From an uncultured Pirellula sp. (GTDB taxonomy: Bacteria > Planctomycetota > Planctomycetia > Pirellulales > Pirellulaceae): a stretch of 64,000 nucleotides of DNA. The translations under genes were made by a program, and so were the position numbers. The stretch spans positions 25,686-89,685 of the forward strand of contig CAITIE010000019.1 in the NCBI GenBank assembly GCA_903892355.1, given 5' to 3'. Position 1 is the stretch's first letter, and each line of letters begins with the position of its first letter. A model generated the notes under the pieces. That model ran no database searches, was not told where the DNA came from, and worked only from the letters and a program-made list of their open reading frames with translations. This document shows positions 30,446 to 41,900 of this stretch, piece after piece.

Positions 30446-31927
30446 ATGCCCCGTTTCGATGCCGTCGGGTCGTATTTGTTTTGGGTCCCTTGGTTGGGAT
30501 TGATCCTAGTCATCTCGCCAATCGTTGTGATCGCGTTTGGCTGGAGGATCTTCCCGAACAAGCGCTGGTTATGGTTGATGTTGCCATTGACACTGTTGTC
30601 AGTAGTCATGATTGCTGCTCCCGCGCTCTTGGGTGCGATGTATCCCGATTCAGAATCGGGATGGATTAAGGGGCTCACCAAGTCGGTCCGTGGCTTTGTT
30701 GACGTGCTCGTCTTGATGGATCTATCCGCGGCTGCTCTGGTTTTTGCTGATTTTCTGACGATCGTCGGCCGGACCAATTTGCGGGTGGAGAGACGAATGT
30801 TACGGAGTGCGTCGTTGGGTGGATCTCATGAGATCACGCTGAGTGTCGAGAATCGAAGCGAACGCGAATATACCTTGGAGGTACGTGACGATTTCCCCGA
30901 AGGGATGATTGCAGAGCCCGACGTGCATACATTGGGCTTGGGTGGTCGTAAGCGAGCAGAGCTAACGTATCAATTGCGACCTCAGCGGCGGGGTGTATTT
31001 CGTTTTGAAAATGTCTATTTCCTCTTGCGTAGTCGATTGGGATTTTGGCATCGCTTCACGCAGCGCGAATGTCCGGGAGAACTACTGGTCTATCCAAATA
31101 TGCAGCAGTTGGCCGAGTATGCATTGTTAGCAAAGACGAACCGGCTGAGTCTTATTGGAGTTCGGAGAACTCGAAAGGCTGGGCAGGATAGCAACTTCGA
31201 GCGACTGCGCGATTACAGCACCGATGACAATTACAAGCATATCGACTGGCGTGCAACGGCTCGACGAAGTCGTTTGACGGTGAAGCAATTCCAGCAGGAT
31301 CAAAGTCAACGGATTGTCTTTTTGCTTGATAGCGGTCGATTGATGACCAACGAGTATCAGGGATTGAGTCTCCTCGATTATGCTATGAACTCAATATTGA
31401 TGTTAAGTTATGTAGCGCTGCATCAAGGGGACTCCGTTGGGTTGATGTGTTTTTCCGACCACGTGGAGAAATACGTGCCATTGAAAGGTGGCCCTAACCA
31501 AATGAATCGAATTCTTCATGGGTTATTCGACCGCTTTCCCAACATGAAGCAGTCGAACTATGACGAAGCGTTTTTGTATTTTTCGAGGCATTGCAGGCGT
31601 CGGACGATGGTGGTTCTGATCACGAACGTGATCGATGACGTGACTGCTTCCCAAGTGACCGGATATTTGTCAACTCTAAGTCGACGGCACTTGCCAGTCT
31701 TGGTGTTGCTTCGCGATCGACGTGTTTTTGAAGCCGCAGACAATCCTGCTTTGGATGAGTCGACCTTGTATCGGAGTGCCGCCGCAGCGCAGTTGCTTCT
31801 ATGGCGGAGTGAAGTGTTGCGAAAAGTTAGTGATTGTGGGGGACTCGTGATCGATGCTTTCCCTGATCAACTCACAGCGCCCTTGGTGAACCAGTATCTT
31901 GAGGTGAAGGCAAAGCATCTTCTTTAG
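30446..31927 (+). CDS. DUF58 domain-containing membrane protein
   Basis: RRTRKAGQDSNFERLRDYSTDDNYKHIDWRATARRSRLTVKQFQQDQSQRIVFLLDSGRLM; adjacent to MoxR. Confidence 0.94.
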   Translation: MPRFDAVGSYLFWVPWLGLILVISPIVVIAFGWRIFPNKRWLWLMLPLTLLSVVMIAAPALLGAMYPDSESGWIKGLTKSVRGFVDVLVLMDLSAAALVFADFLTIVGRTNLRVERRMLRSASLGGSHEITLSVENRSEREYTLEVRDDFPEGMIAEPDVHTLGLGGRKRAELTYQLRPQRRGVFRFENVYFLLRSRLGFWHRFTQRECPGELLVYPNMQQLAEYALLAKTNRLSLIGVRRTRKAGQDSNFERLRDYSTDDNYKHIDWRATARRSRLTVKQFQQDQSQRIVFLLDSGRLMTNEYQGLSLLDYAMNSILMLSYVALHQGDSVGLMCFSDHVEKYVPLKGGPNQMNRILHGLFDRFPNMKQSNYDEAFLYFSRHCRRRTMVVLITNVIDDVTASQVTGYLSTLSRRHLPVLVLLRDRRVFEAADNPALDESTLYRSAAAAQLLLWRSEVLRKVSDCGGLVIDAFPDQLTAPLVNQYLEVKAKHLL

Positions 31928-31949
31928 CTCGGAGAGGTAATAGGCGGTT

Positions 31950-32921
31950 ATGGGTAAGGTATTTGTGACGCGAAGCATCCCGCAAGACGGAATTTCCATG
32001 CTTCAATCGCGGTTTGAGGTGGAGGTTTGGGATGGGTGCGACCCGCCGCCGAGGGATGTTTTGTTGGCGAAGATCTCTGGTTGTTCGGGGGTGTTGACGA
32101 TGTTGAGCGATCGCGTGGACAACGCGTTTCTCGATGCCGCAGGGTCAGTGTTAAAGGGTGTTGCGAATTTTGCCGTGGGCTTCAACAACATCGATGTCGA
32201 TGCAGCAACAGAGCGGGGAGTAGCCATCGGTAATACGCCTGGGGTGCTGACCGATGCAACCGCCGACACTGCCGTCGGCCTGATGATTGCAGCGGGGCGA
32301 TGCTTCTTGCCAGCGGTTCGAAACGTGTCTGAGCTTCAATGGCGGAATTGGGAACCCATGATGTTTCTGGGCCAAGAGTTTCGCGGGAAGACTCTCGGTA
32401 TCGTTGGGATGGGACGGATCGGGAGTGCCGTTGCGGAGCGTCTCCATTTCGGTTGGGGGATGAAAGTTATTTACACTTCCCGCACCGACAAAGAGGAGGT
32501 GGGCCAGCGTCTCGCCGCCAAGCGTGTGGATCTCGAGACGCTGCTCCAAGAAAGCGATGTGATCAGTTTGCACACTAGTCTGCAAAAAGATACGCGAGGA
32601 TTAATCGGACGCGCTCAGTTTGGCTTGATGAAGCCCAACGCAATTTTGATCAATACGGCGAGGGGCGAGATCATCGATCAAGATGCATTGGTTGACGCGC
32701 TGAAGTCTCGACGCTTGTTCGCAGCAGGATTGGATGTTACCGATCCGGAGCCTTTGCCGAGCGATTCGCCCCTTCGAGAACTTGACTCGTGCATTATCCT
32801 CCCGCACATTGGTTCAGCGACATTCCAAGCCAGATCGAGAATGTCGATCATGGCTGCTGAGAATTTGATAGCAGCGATCGGTGGATCACCTATGCCGTAC
32901 GGGTTGAACCGTGTGAGCTAA
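31950..32921 (+). CDS. D-glycerate dehydrogenase / hydroxypyruvate reductase
   Basis: NFAVGFNNIDVDAATERGVAIGNTPGVLTDATADTAVGLMIAAGR, LGIVGMGRIGSAVAERL, LINTARGEIIDQDALVDAL. Confidence 0.94.
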   Translation: MGKVFVTRSIPQDGISMLQSRFEVEVWDGCDPPPRDVLLAKISGCSGVLTMLSDRVDNAFLDAAGSVLKGVANFAVGFNNIDVDAATERGVAIGNTPGVLTDATADTAVGLMIAAGRCFLPAVRNVSELQWRNWEPMMFLGQEFRGKTLGIVGMGRIGSAVAERLHFGWGMKVIYTSRTDKEEVGQRLAAKRVDLETLLQESDVISLHTSLQKDTRGLIGRAQFGLMKPNAILINTARGEIIDQDALVDALKSRRLFAAGLDVTDPEPLPSDSPLRELDSCIILPHIGSATFQARSRMSIMAAENLIAAIGGSPMPYGLNRVS

Positions 32922-32945
32922 GAGCCGTATTTTTGGGAGCGTTGA

Positions 32946-34025
32946 TTACAGGACCGGGAGGGCGGCAGAGGCAGGACCTTTGGCAGCAATTTGGTCGGTA
33001 ATGGATCGGACCAAGGCTCGACAAACATCCTCGAAGGGTTTTGAGATTGTCGGGTTCTTCAGTGCGTCCGCCAGCTTTCCTTCGTCTGCTTCGCTTCGAA
33101 GTGGTATTTGGATCGGGACTTCGCCGAGGAATGGAACACCGAGTTCAATTGCTTTTTGCCGTGCTCCACCCTTGCCAAAAATATTGAAGGTTTTTCCCGA
33201 TTCGGGATCGGTGAAGCCACTCATGTTTTCGACGATACCAAGAATGGGAACCTTTGTTTTTTCGAACATGGAAATGGCTTTGCTGGCATCCAGCAGGGCA
33301 ACTTCTTGGGGAGTGCAAACAATTACTGCTCCCGCCAAGGGGAGCAGTTGCGAGAGCGTCAACGCCACATCGCCAGTTCCTGGGGGCATGTCGATGATCA
33401 AGTAGTCTAATTCGCCCCAGTTTGTATCTTTGAGAAACTGAGAGATGGAACCATGGAGCATCGGTCCTCGCCAGACGACAGCTTGATCGCGTCCGATCAA
33501 AAAGCCCATCGACATCACCGGCATGGTTCCGCATGGAATCGGTTGAATTTTGTTGTCGAGAATCTCTGGGCGTCCTTCCAAGCCGAGCATGTGAGGGATG
33601 CTGGGTCCATAAACATCGGCGTCGAGCAGGCCGACTTTGGCGCCAAGGGATTGCAGTGTGAGGGCGATTGATGCGGCTAACGTACTTTTTCCCACCCCGC
33701 CTTTGCCAGCCGCAACCGCGATAACTGCTTTGGCCTTCAGACCGATTTGACCGATGGGAGTTGCCGGGCGGTAAAGGGTATCTGTGGTAACCGTTACTCC
33801 CTTCAATCCCGGCACGCTTGCGAGCAAATGGTCCCGTAACTTATCCGCGATCTCTTGCCCGATCGGTTGCACCATGCTCGTAAGGCTCAACCGGCATTTT
33901 GCTTCCCCACCCGTCAAAACCCAATCTGTGACTTGTCCGGTTTTCGACAAGGCCTTTTGTGATTCAGGGTCTTTGAACGAATCGAGAGAGGACTGGAGTC
34001 GTTGGTGGATTTCGGTATCGGTCAT
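32946..34025 (-). CDS. Mrp/NBP35 family Fe-S carrier ATPase (ApbC)
   Basis: AVAAGKGGVGKSTLAASIALTLQSLGAKVGLLDADVYGPSIPHMLG, YLIIDMPPGTGDVALTL. Confidence 0.96.
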   Translation of the reverse strand: MTDTEIHQRLQSSLDSFKDPESQKALSKTGQVTDWVLTGGEAKCRLSLTSMVQPIGQEIADKLRDHLLASVPGLKGVTVTTDTLYRPATPIGQIGLKAKAVIAVAAGKGGVGKSTLAASIALTLQSLGAKVGLLDADVYGPSIPHMLGLEGRPEILDNKIQPIPCGTMPVMSMGFLIGRDQAVVWRGPMLHGSISQFLKDTNWGELDYLIIDMPPGTGDVALTLSQLLPLAGAVIVCTPQEVALLDASKAISMFEKTKVPILGIVENMSGFTDPESGKTFNIFGKGGARQKAIELGVPFLGEVPIQIPLRSEADEGKLADALKNPTISKPFEDVCRALVRSITDQIAAKGPASAALPVL

Positions 34026-34039
34026 GGGATTTACGTTGG

Positions 34040-35308
34040 TTAAAAAACGAGGTTCAAGCCGCGGATTCGTTGGAGGGTTTCCGCCATAAGAGCGTCCTCT
34101 GCTGCTTCATCCTCTGCTTCGTAAGTCACAGAGAATCGCAGGCAGTTACCCGCATCATCCCACGGAACGATAACGATCGAGTGCTGCGTGATGAAGTATT
34201 GCGACGCTTCCTCAGCGTTGGCGAATTGCGGCCCACCGGCAACACCTTTGGGTGCCGATGTGTAGAGGAAGTAGCTACCTCCTGGAACATCGCACGTGAA
34301 TCCGCATTGGCGGAGTGTCGAAACCAATTTCTCAAGACGCCGCTTGTATTTTGCGTTGATACGTGCGGGGATTTCCGGGGAGTCCAGGGCGCTGATGGCC
34401 GCTCGCTGGATCGCGCCGAATTGGCCGCTATCGCAGTTGTCTTTGACATCCGAAAAGGCTTGAACGATTCGTTGGTTGCCACAAACCCAACCGATTCTCC
34501 AACCGATCATGTCAAAGCCTTTGCTCATCGAGTGAACTTCCACTCCGACATCCATCGCGCCGGGGATTTGAAGGAAGCTCAGCGGCTGACCCGTGAAGGT
34601 GAGCAAGATATGGGCGGCATCTTGAACCACGATGAATTTATGTTTCATTGCGAGTTCGATGATACTCTCGTAAAACTCTCGAGTGGCCACTTGACCCGTC
34701 GGGCTGTTGGGATAGTTGACGACCAGCATCTTGGTCTTTTCCCAAACATCGCTGGTGACTTTAGAAAAGTCTGGGAAGAAGTGATTTTCCGCGAGGAGAG
34801 GAAGACGGTAGACCGTTCCGCCGTAGTAGCGGGTGTGCGTTCCCGCGACGGGATAACCTGGAACGGTCATCATGGTCACGTCGCCGGGGTTGATAAAGCA
34901 GGCGGGGAGCATCGATAAGGCGGTTTTGCTCCCGATACAATGATTGACCTGAGTGGCGGGATCCAAGTTGACGCCAAACTGTCGCTTCATAAACCTTGCG
35001 GCGGCTTGTTTGAACTCCACCGGTCCATTGTCCATGTAACCGCGATTCTCGGGGCGGTTAGCTTGAACCTGCAGTTCGGCCCGTACCTTCACGTCCGCCA
35101 TGGAGTCGTTTTCACCGATGCCGAAGTCGAGCAGCAATCGGTCCGGGTAGTCCGCGAGCGCCTTTCGTTTCGCCCTTTTGATTTTCTCGAACTTGTAAAT
35201 CTCGTTGGCTTTGCCGTAATGCGCTCCCCCGATCCGATCGGCGAACAGTTCTTGGAAGTAAGGGTCTTCGGAGGCGGTGGTTGCTGGTTTTGGTGCGACG
35301 GCTGACAT
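34040..35308 (-). CDS. dapL: LL-diaminopimelate aminotransferase-like class I aminotransferase
   Basis: LLDFGIGENDSMADVKVRAELQVQANRPENRGYMDNG, VVNYPNSPTGQVATREFYE, VEVHSMSKGFDMIGWRIGWVCGN. Confidence 0.85.
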   Translation of the reverse strand: MSAVAPKPATTASEDPYFQELFADRIGGAHYGKANEIYKFEKIKRAKRKALADYPDRLLLDFGIGENDSMADVKVRAELQVQANRPENRGYMDNGPVEFKQAAARFMKRQFGVNLDPATQVNHCIGSKTALSMLPACFINPGDVTMMTVPGYPVAGTHTRYYGGTVYRLPLLAENHFFPDFSKVTSDVWEKTKMLVVNYPNSPTGQVATREFYESIIELAMKHKFIVVQDAAHILLTFTGQPLSFLQIPGAMDVGVEVHSMSKGFDMIGWRIGWVCGNQRIVQAFSDVKDNCDSGQFGAIQRAAISALDSPEIPARINAKYKRRLEKLVSTLRQCGFTCDVPGGSYFLYTSAPKGVAGGPQFANAEEASQYFITQHSIVIVPWDDAGNCLRFSVTYEAEDEAAEDALMAETLQRIRGLNLVF

Positions 35309-35475
35309 GATAGATAAAGCGTAAAAGGTGATCGAAACGTGAGAGGAACAATCATAGAGCACTAACCGCAATTGTTCCATCCGAACTGGTTCCGTTTGTG
35401 GCCCCGTCCCTTCTTAACGTCTGGAGTTTTTCTCCCCGATATGATGCTGGTGCTCGATTTCCTGCCGGTGTTGTA

Positions 35476-37356
35476 CTATTCGGCGTTTTTTGGGTCTTCG
35501 GGATTGCTGAGGCGCTCGATAAGCCGGGGGACGTATTCGGCATACCGCGTAGGTAGATCCTTGGCCCAGGCCTTTTTGCGTTTTTCAGGTATTTCTCTCA
35601 GCGATTTTTGGTGCATAGGATTCAAGGTGTCGGCATGGATTGCGTTGAGGGCGAGCATTCTCGCTCCCCACGTGGAATTATCGGCGATAGCGATTTGCAC
35701 GAGAGCATCGTTCGCTTTGGTGGATTGCTCGAACGTGCCGAATTTGGCGAGGATCTCCAAGGCTGCGATTGCGACGATGTTTTCTTGATCTGCGCTGCTC
35801 GAAGTCACGGACGCTGGAATCGATGGTCTTCGCTTTTGCGACAATTGGGTTTGCAACGCGATCAATCCCCAGTAACGCTCAATAGGGTTCGAGGATGCCA
35901 TCATCACGTCGGATCCTTCGATCGAATCAACGATGTCCCCGGACTTCCAACCCGCTTCAATGGCGGATGTCATGGAATTGGCGTTTTTTTGAAGGATCCA
36001 GTCTTCAGGAACACAGCCTGTGTCTTCATGCTCGAGCATCCACTGCTTCAGAGCGTTCGCTAATACTTTTTTGGGGGCTTGATGCGAAGGATCATTAGCA
36101 AGATTGTTGATTTGGTGCGGATCCACGGAGAGGTCATAAAACTCCTCCACATCTTTGGTTTCCCAAAACTTGGACTGGGCCTTATTGAGTCGTCCTTCGG
36201 TATAGGCTCGATACCAATCTTTGGTAGTCGGGGTCTGGAACATGTAGGCCAAGAAGGCGCCTTGTGGTCGGAATGGGAAAAAGTTTCGGATGTAGAGGTA
36301 GCGATGATCGCGCATCGCTCGCGAGCAATCGACTCGTTCATCCATCCTGTCGCGAAACCCAACGAGCGTCGAGTGAGCTTGTGAGTCATCCCCAAAAAAG
36401 GATTCGCCATGCAGGTAGGATGGTCGGGTTGCACCGGCCAAATGCAATACCGTCGGTGTAAGATCGAGAAAGGAAACCAGTCTTTTCGTTACTGAATCCG
36501 CTTGATAGCTCGCTCCCAAGGTGGACTGAAATTTGGTTGGGATATGAACGAGCATGGGGACACGCAGTCCACTCTCGTATAGCCAACGCTTGGACCGTGG
36601 CATTCCACTTCCATGGTCCCCGAAGAAAAAAACGACGGTGGATTCGGTAAGATCATCGTCCTCCAATTGGTCAAGGATCTTTTGGAATTGTGAATCCATT
36701 TCGGTGATGCGGTCGTAGTACTGCGCCCAGTCGATTCGAACTTCGGGTGTATCGGGATGGTAGGGTGGTATAGGTACTGAATCGGTGGGATGGGTCGGCG
36801 TGTAGGGGCGTTTTCGAATTTGGCTTTCGTGCGTTACCTGAAGGTTGAACACCGAGAAGAATGGTTTGCCTTTCGGACGATTGCGCCAATGCGATTTCTG
36901 GCTAGAATCATCCCACATCCCCGAACGCTTTCGAAAATTGTAGTCCTCTTTGGAGTTGTTGCTGCAGTAGTACCCAGCCTCATGGAGTTGTTCTGGGAGC
37001 GTCTTCGCGAAATCGGGAAGTGAAACCTCCGAACGCATGTGTTGAGCACCGAACGAGGGTGGGAAAAGACCCGTGATGATGGTCGTTCGGGCTGGGGCGC
37101 AAACAGGTGCATTCGACCAACAATTCAAAAACCGCTGGCTCTTCTTCGAAAACGCGTCCAAATATGGGGTGCGGGAGTATTCGTCTCCGTAGCAGCCAAG
37201 CTGTGGCCCGGTATCCTCGCACGAGATCCAAAGGATATTGGGTTTTTCGGTTGCTTGGAGGTGTGCGTTTGACGTGATGCTATGGAAGAGTAACAGGAAT
37301 GCGACCCACCGGATCCTCCGAGGAATGGCCGTACGGAGAGTTGCTGTCGATATCAT
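35476..37356 (-). CDS. Sulfatase
   Basis: Signal peptide; PNILWISCEDTGPQLGCYGDEYSRTPYLDAF, CAPAR (CxPxR formylglycine motif), FFGDHGSGMPRSKRWLYESGLRVPMLVHIP. Confidence 0.95.
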   Translation of the reverse strand: MISTATLRTAIPRRIRWVAFLLLFHSITSNAHLQATEKPNILWISCEDTGPQLGCYGDEYSRTPYLDAFSKKSQRFLNCWSNAPVCAPARTTIITGLFPPSFGAQHMRSEVSLPDFAKTLPEQLHEAGYYCSNNSKEDYNFRKRSGMWDDSSQKSHWRNRPKGKPFFSVFNLQVTHESQIRKRPYTPTHPTDSVPIPPYHPDTPEVRIDWAQYYDRITEMDSQFQKILDQLEDDDLTESTVVFFFGDHGSGMPRSKRWLYESGLRVPMLVHIPTKFQSTLGASYQADSVTKRLVSFLDLTPTVLHLAGATRPSYLHGESFFGDDSQAHSTLVGFRDRMDERVDCSRAMRDHRYLYIRNFFPFRPQGAFLAYMFQTPTTKDWYRAYTEGRLNKAQSKFWETKDVEEFYDLSVDPHQINNLANDPSHQAPKKVLANALKQWMLEHEDTGCVPEDWILQKNANSMTSAIEAGWKSGDIVDSIEGSDVMMASSNPIERYWGLIALQTQLSQKRRPSIPASVTSSSADQENIVAIAALEILAKFGTFEQSTKANDALVQIAIADNSTWGARMLALNAIHADTLNPMHQKSLREIPEKRKKAWAKDLPTRYAEYVPRLIERLSNPEDPKNAE

Positions 37357-37605
37357 TTGAAATCCTCAAGTCATGCGTCCATAGCAAAGCGAAGAACTTG
37401 TGGTTCTACGGTATGTGGAAAAACGGGGCTGATCAAGAGTGTAGCGTGGGGTACCCGTCGCGGTCACAACGCCGTGGCACCGGCCAAGGTGTTCGTTGTT
37501 GTAGCGAAGACGCTGAAATATTATCGAAAATATTATCTAAGCACTCAGGAAGCTCTTGTCCTCAACCGCGACCACCCAGGATGCACGTTTGGTATCGGGC
37601 ACCGA

Positions 37606-38733
37606 CTAGTCTTCGAGGAGTATTCGGAGCATTCGACGCAATGGCTCAGCTGCACCCCAAAGGAGCTGGTCGCCTACCGTGAACGCGGATAGGTATTTGC
37701 CTTGGTTCGCCGCATCGAGGTCCAGCTTCCGTAGTCTACCCACGGGGCAGTGGAGTGTCCCTGTCACCGCGGTTGGACTCAAATTCTTCATGGATACAGA
37801 CCGTTCGTTCGGAACCACCTTGGCCCATGGATTGGCTTGCTGGATCAATTCCACGATTTCATCGAGTGGAACATCCTTAGTCATGCAGATGGTTAGAGCT
37901 TGACTGTGACATCTCATGGCTCCGATGCGAACGCAGATTCCATCGACGGGGATTTGCGACTCGGACCGACCGAGGATCTTGTTGGTCTCTGCTTTACCTT
38001 TCCATTCCTCGCGGCTTTGACCATTGCCCAAGTCTTTATCGATCCAAGGAATCAGGCTGCCTGCGAGCGGTACACCAAAGTTGTCGACCGGGAAGTCGGG
38101 GGATCGCATTGTGTCAGTGACTGTCTTGTCGATCTCCAGGATGGCTGATGCCGGATTGGAAAGATCCTCGGAGACGGAATGGGATAGGCTTCCCATTTGT
38201 TGGAGAAGCTCTCGCATGTTCTGTGCCCCCGCACCTGATGCAGCTTGGTACGTCATACTGGTCATCCAAGCGACGAGTCCTTCCCGGAACAATCCATGCA
38301 ATGCCATCAACATCAAGGAGACGGTGCAGTTGCCACCGGCAAAAGACTTGATTCCATTGCGCAAACCGGACCGAATCACTTGGTCATTCACAGGATCCAA
38401 GATGATGATCGTGTCGTCGCGCATGCGCAAGGTGGATGCGGCATCGATCCAGTAACCATTCCACCCGGCACCTCGCAATTTATCGTACGTTGCCGTCGTG
38501 TAGTCGCCCCCTTGGCAGGAAAGTATCACGTCCATTTTTTTAAGGGAAGCAACATCGTCCGCAGCTTGGAGGATTCCTGTTCCTTTGCCTTGGAGATTGG
38601 GTCCCGTTCCCCCGGCATTGGAGGTTGAGAAAAAGACGGGTTCGAAATGGTCGAAGTCTTTTTCGGCGACCATGCGATCCATAAGGACCGAGCCGACCAT
38701 CCCGCGCCAGCCAACCAAACCTACTTTTTTCAC
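37606..38733 (-). CDS. asd: Aspartate-semialdehyde dehydrogenase
   Basis: [72 protein letters not shown]. Confidence 0.97.
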   Translation of the reverse strand: MKKVGLVGWRGMVGSVLMDRMVAEKDFDHFEPVFFSTSNAGGTGPNLQGKGTGILQAADDVASLKKMDVILSCQGGDYTTATYDKLRGAGWNGYWIDAASTLRMRDDTIIILDPVNDQVIRSGLRNGIKSFAGGNCTVSLMLMALHGLFREGLVAWMTSMTYQAASGAGAQNMRELLQQMGSLSHSVSEDLSNPASAILEIDKTVTDTMRSPDFPVDNFGVPLAGSLIPWIDKDLGNGQSREEWKGKAETNKILGRSESQIPVDGICVRIGAMRCHSQALTICMTKDVPLDEIVELIQQANPWAKVVPNERSVSMKNLSPTAVTGTLHCPVGRLRKLDLDAANQGKYLSAFTVGDQLLWGAAEPLRRMLRILLED

Positions 38734-38743
38734 GTTGCTATCT

Positions 38744-40048
38744 CTAATTGGGAAAGAAAATGGAATCGACGTTGCCGCGAAGGATTTGTTTCCCTAGTTC
38801 GATCGCGAACGATTCGCTCAGACCACGTCCTACACATATAGTTTCTGCGAGGCACTCTGCCAAAATGCGTTTGTACATTCGGTACTTGGGAAGGATGAAC
38901 TCAAGTTTATAGGCGTCGCTATAGTAGCCGATGAGCTTACCGCGTGGAACCGCGTCCAAACGAGCTTGGAGATCGTGGCGGATGTAACTGGGGGTGTTGC
39001 TATACCACCAATGCCCGTGCGCGATCACATTTGGGAATATCCAAGCGTAATCGACCAACTCTTGATTGCTCACAGACGCCAAAACCGAAATCGGAAATTT
39101 GACGTTCGGAAACGTGTTTAGCAAGTCGGCATATTGGATCATCGACCAGCGAGAGTCATAGAGATCTTGGCCTTGATAGACACCGCCTGGGTACACCTTG
39201 CGGTTGACCCCGATCATTAAATCGAACGGGAGTCGATACTCGGCACAGAACTCCGCTAGTCTCCAAAAAACCCAATAGGCGACTTGCATTTTGTCCGTTT
39301 CATCGGGGCCGTTTGCATTGGGTTCGTGTTTGCAGGTTAAAACACGTTGGAACGCGTCCGCGGTCGACGCATCGCTGAGCGGAACATGCCGAGGGGTGAA
39401 CCAAGGAGGAAGGGAGATCGCGCACGCTTTGGCTCGGTTTCTCACGAAACGGTCGAATAACAGGCCCAAGCTACGATGCAAGTCCTCGAGGGACTGAATG
39501 GATGAGGATGTCGAAGCGGCTAGTCGAGTCCGCGTCTTTTCGAGATGAAGGTTGAAAACCAGATCGTCGGTGCGCAAGCAGGGGACGTAGCGATTTGTGT
39601 CGAAGTCGTCCAAGGGATCGTCGAAGTCGTTCGTGAGAAAGATTCTTTCAATCTTGCTCTTGGTTAACACCTCGGCTTCCCAGTCGGGCCGCTGCATAGC
39701 TACTAATGCTTGATCGTAAAGAGATTTCCAGTTGTTTCGATCGATGGAAACGTCGTTGAAGCCGAACAGATGGCGCGAGAGATCGACGAACCATGACCAC
39801 TGAACCGTGTGATTGATCTCGTGCAGCGATTCGAAAAGTCGACCTACTTTTTCTTCTGGCGATAAATCTGCCTGTTCAATGGATTCGCGAGGCATGCCAG
39901 CGGAGTGGACGAGTTCCGTGTAATAGTGGTAGCCGAGCAAATCCGCAATTGTCGTTGATGCTGGCGACCGTGGGTTGATGTGCGAATGCGAGTCGACGAG
40001 AACGAGGGAATCCAGTTCGTCGAAAATTACCTGTTGCAGGGACGCCAT
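38744..40048 (-). CDS. Glucuronate isomerase-like amidohydrolase
   Basis: [38 protein letters not shown]-terminal [19 protein letters not shown]... UxaC-like. Confidence 0.7.
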   Translation of the reverse strand: MASLQQVIFDELDSLVLVDSHSHINPRSPASTTIADLLGYHYYTELVHSAGMPRESIEQADLSPEEKVGRLFESLHEINHTVQWSWFVDLSRHLFGFNDVSIDRNNWKSLYDQALVAMQRPDWEAEVLTKSKIERIFLTNDFDDPLDDFDTNRYVPCLRTDDLVFNLHLEKTRTRLAASTSSSIQSLEDLHRSLGLLFDRFVRNRAKACAISLPPWFTPRHVPLSDASTADAFQRVLTCKHEPNANGPDETDKMQVAYWVFWRLAEFCAEYRLPFDLMIGVNRKVYPGGVYQGQDLYDSRWSMIQYADLLNTFPNVKFPISVLASVSNQELVDYAWIFPNVIAHGHWWYSNTPSYIRHDLQARLDAVPRGKLIGYYSDAYKLEFILPKYRMYKRILAECLAETICVGRGLSESFAIELGKQILRGNVDSIFFPN

Positions 40049-40155
40049 GTTCGATTGCTTGGGAATGGAGTGGGGCGCTCGAATGCGATACCGGTTGCCG
40101 ATTTGCCTCGGGAGTGCTCACGTGAATCCCGTGAGGCATCCTCGTGTTTCTCGAG

Positions 40156-40449
40156 TTACCCGCCGCTTACAGGCGGAATCAACGCGATATCCACCCCGGG
40201 CGCGAGAGCTAATTCTAGGCTCGCATCGTCATCTACAAAAGTGTGGTTGACGGCCAACCGACTGGCTTGGATCAAGTTGGCCAAGTCTGGGTGCGTGCTA
40301 ACTAGGGACGACTTGATGACGCGGGTGGTCAGGTCTTCCGGACGGGAGGTGAGCGGTAGCGAGAAGATTACGAGGTCCCTCGCCAGTCCTTCGCGAAGCC
40401 CAGCAAAGACCTTGATTTGGATGGTTCGTTGCGATTCAGAAGGCTGCAT
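40156..40449 (-). CDS. MoaD/ThiS family sulfur carrier
   Basis: IQIKVFAGLREGLARDLVIFSLP ... LALAPGVDIALIPPVSGG, ending in the characteristic C-terminal GG. Confidence 0.85.
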   Translation of the reverse strand: MQPSESQRTIQIKVFAGLREGLARDLVIFSLPLTSRPEDLTTRVIKSSLVSTHPDLANLIQASRLAVNHTFVDDDASLELALAPGVDIALIPPVSGG

Positions 40450-40537
40450 ACCATTAAGTGTAGCACGGCCCACTCCCGAAGGGATAGGGATCCTAGATGC
40501 GTGCTACAGCAGAAAAAGTTTTCCTAGAGATAGGAGT

Positions 40538-41005
40538 CTATTGTTTGGCTATCTTTTCTTGGGAGTACGGATTCACAACGATCCGCGGCTTTCCAATCGT
40601 TCGTTGCTCCGCGAGCACTTGTACGGAAACCTTGCCTGCACTACCCTCCCCTGCACCAGTTCCGTTCTCGGAACAGCATCCATTGGAATACGGATTTTCT
40701 ACCGCACGCGGTGGGATGGCATAGCTCTCTTTGGGCACAGGAGTATACCCGGGGACTTGTCCCAAAAGCGGGTACGATGCGTATGGACTATCTCCGTATG
40801 GGCGTTGGTAGCGAGCTCCGTAGTAAACGGGGGGATAGATCGAAAAATAAGGTGGAGTCGGCAGGCTGTTTCGGAATGCATACTGAGCACCCAATCCCCA
40901 AGCGTAGGGGAGCCCCACCAAGGGATCTATTGCAGATGCTGTTGAGGTGGAAAGTGCACCGATCGAACCAAAAGCCAAAAGGATTTTACAAACAAGTCGT
41001 TTCAT
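40538..41005 (-). CDS. Small secreted Tyr/Pro-rich hypothetical protein
   Basis: Signal peptide MKRLVCKILLAFGSIGALSTSTASA, then YFSIYPPVYYGARYQRPYGDSPYASYPLLG. Confidence 0.65.
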   Translation of the reverse strand: MKRLVCKILLAFGSIGALSTSTASAIDPLVGLPYAWGLGAQYAFRNSLPTPPYFSIYPPVYYGARYQRPYGDSPYASYPLLGQVPGYTPVPKESYAIPPRAVENPYSNGCCSENGTGAGEGSAGKVSVQVLAEQRTIGKPRIVVNPYSQEKIAKQ

Positions 41006-41131
41006 GCTGGTCTCCATAGAATACCCCCAGCATCTAACTTTAATTGGCGAGCGGAGATTCTCAATGACAATCGCGCATTCCATCGCGAATTGGTTCGAGC
41101 ATCTCTGAGTGATGACTTTTATCCGCGGATA

Positions 41132-41539
41132 CTAACGGGAGGCGTGCGGCGACTGCGCCGAATCGCCGAATGGATTAGGCCCCGGACGATAACCTACCTT
41201 CTCTTGTTTCCGCGCGCACTCGATGCATGTCGTGGCGTACGGAACCGCCTGCAATCGGGCCAATGGAATGGGTTTCTCACAGGTTTCGCAATTCCCATAA
41301 ACGCCATCACGGAACTTGCCTAATGCATCTTCGATTTGGGAAAGTTCGCGGCTCTCAACTTCGACTAGTTGGCTGCTAATCTCATCTTGAGCGGTATCCA
41401 TCGCTGCATCCATGACATCCCCGCCCTCTTGCGATAGCGTCTGCAGGAGGCTCATATCACCATCCAGAGCTCGTTTTAACGCCTCGCGGCGGAGCAATAG
41501 CACATCCTTAAGCTTCGTTAGCGCCTCTTTCCTCGACAT
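41132..41539 (-). CDS. TraR/DksA family zinc-finger protein
   Basis: ELSQIEDALGKFRDGVYGNCETCEKPIPLARLQAVPYATTCIECARKQE. Confidence 0.92.
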   Translation of the reverse strand: MSRKEALTKLKDVLLLRREALKRALDGDMSLLQTLSQEGGDVMDAAMDTAQDEISSQLVEVESRELSQIEDALGKFRDGVYGNCETCEKPIPLARLQAVPYATTCIECARKQEKVGYRPGPNPFGDSAQSPHASR

Positions 41540-41900
41540 TTTTCTCTCCAATCGGCAGATACCGGCCCTCCCGGAAGGTGGGAAGGAAATGATCAACCAC
41601 AACTATAGTACGCAAAACGGCGGAAAATGTTCAGAAGGACATGGTTCAGGTTAGAAAACTGTTATTCAGAGGTGTTTCTGCCGGATTTTTAGGCTCTAAC
41701 ATTTTATTTGGCAAGGGGTTGCGCGTTTTATGACGGGGGCGGGGTGCTAGCAAATTCGCATTCGTTAAAGGTGGAATTTCCGGAGTTTTCTTAGTCACTC
41801 GGTAATTATGGCTTCAGGAGCTGCATTTTCATGGAAGTTGGCCAATCCGCGGTGTCGATAGCTCGATAACGCCCGGTTATAGCTCGACGACCAAATTGGC

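Noticed and set aside
34940-38060. dapL and asd proximity as a novel DAP operon
   Set aside because: Both are expected planctomycete lysine/DAP genes and are separated by a sulfatase; nothing unusual beyond known biology.
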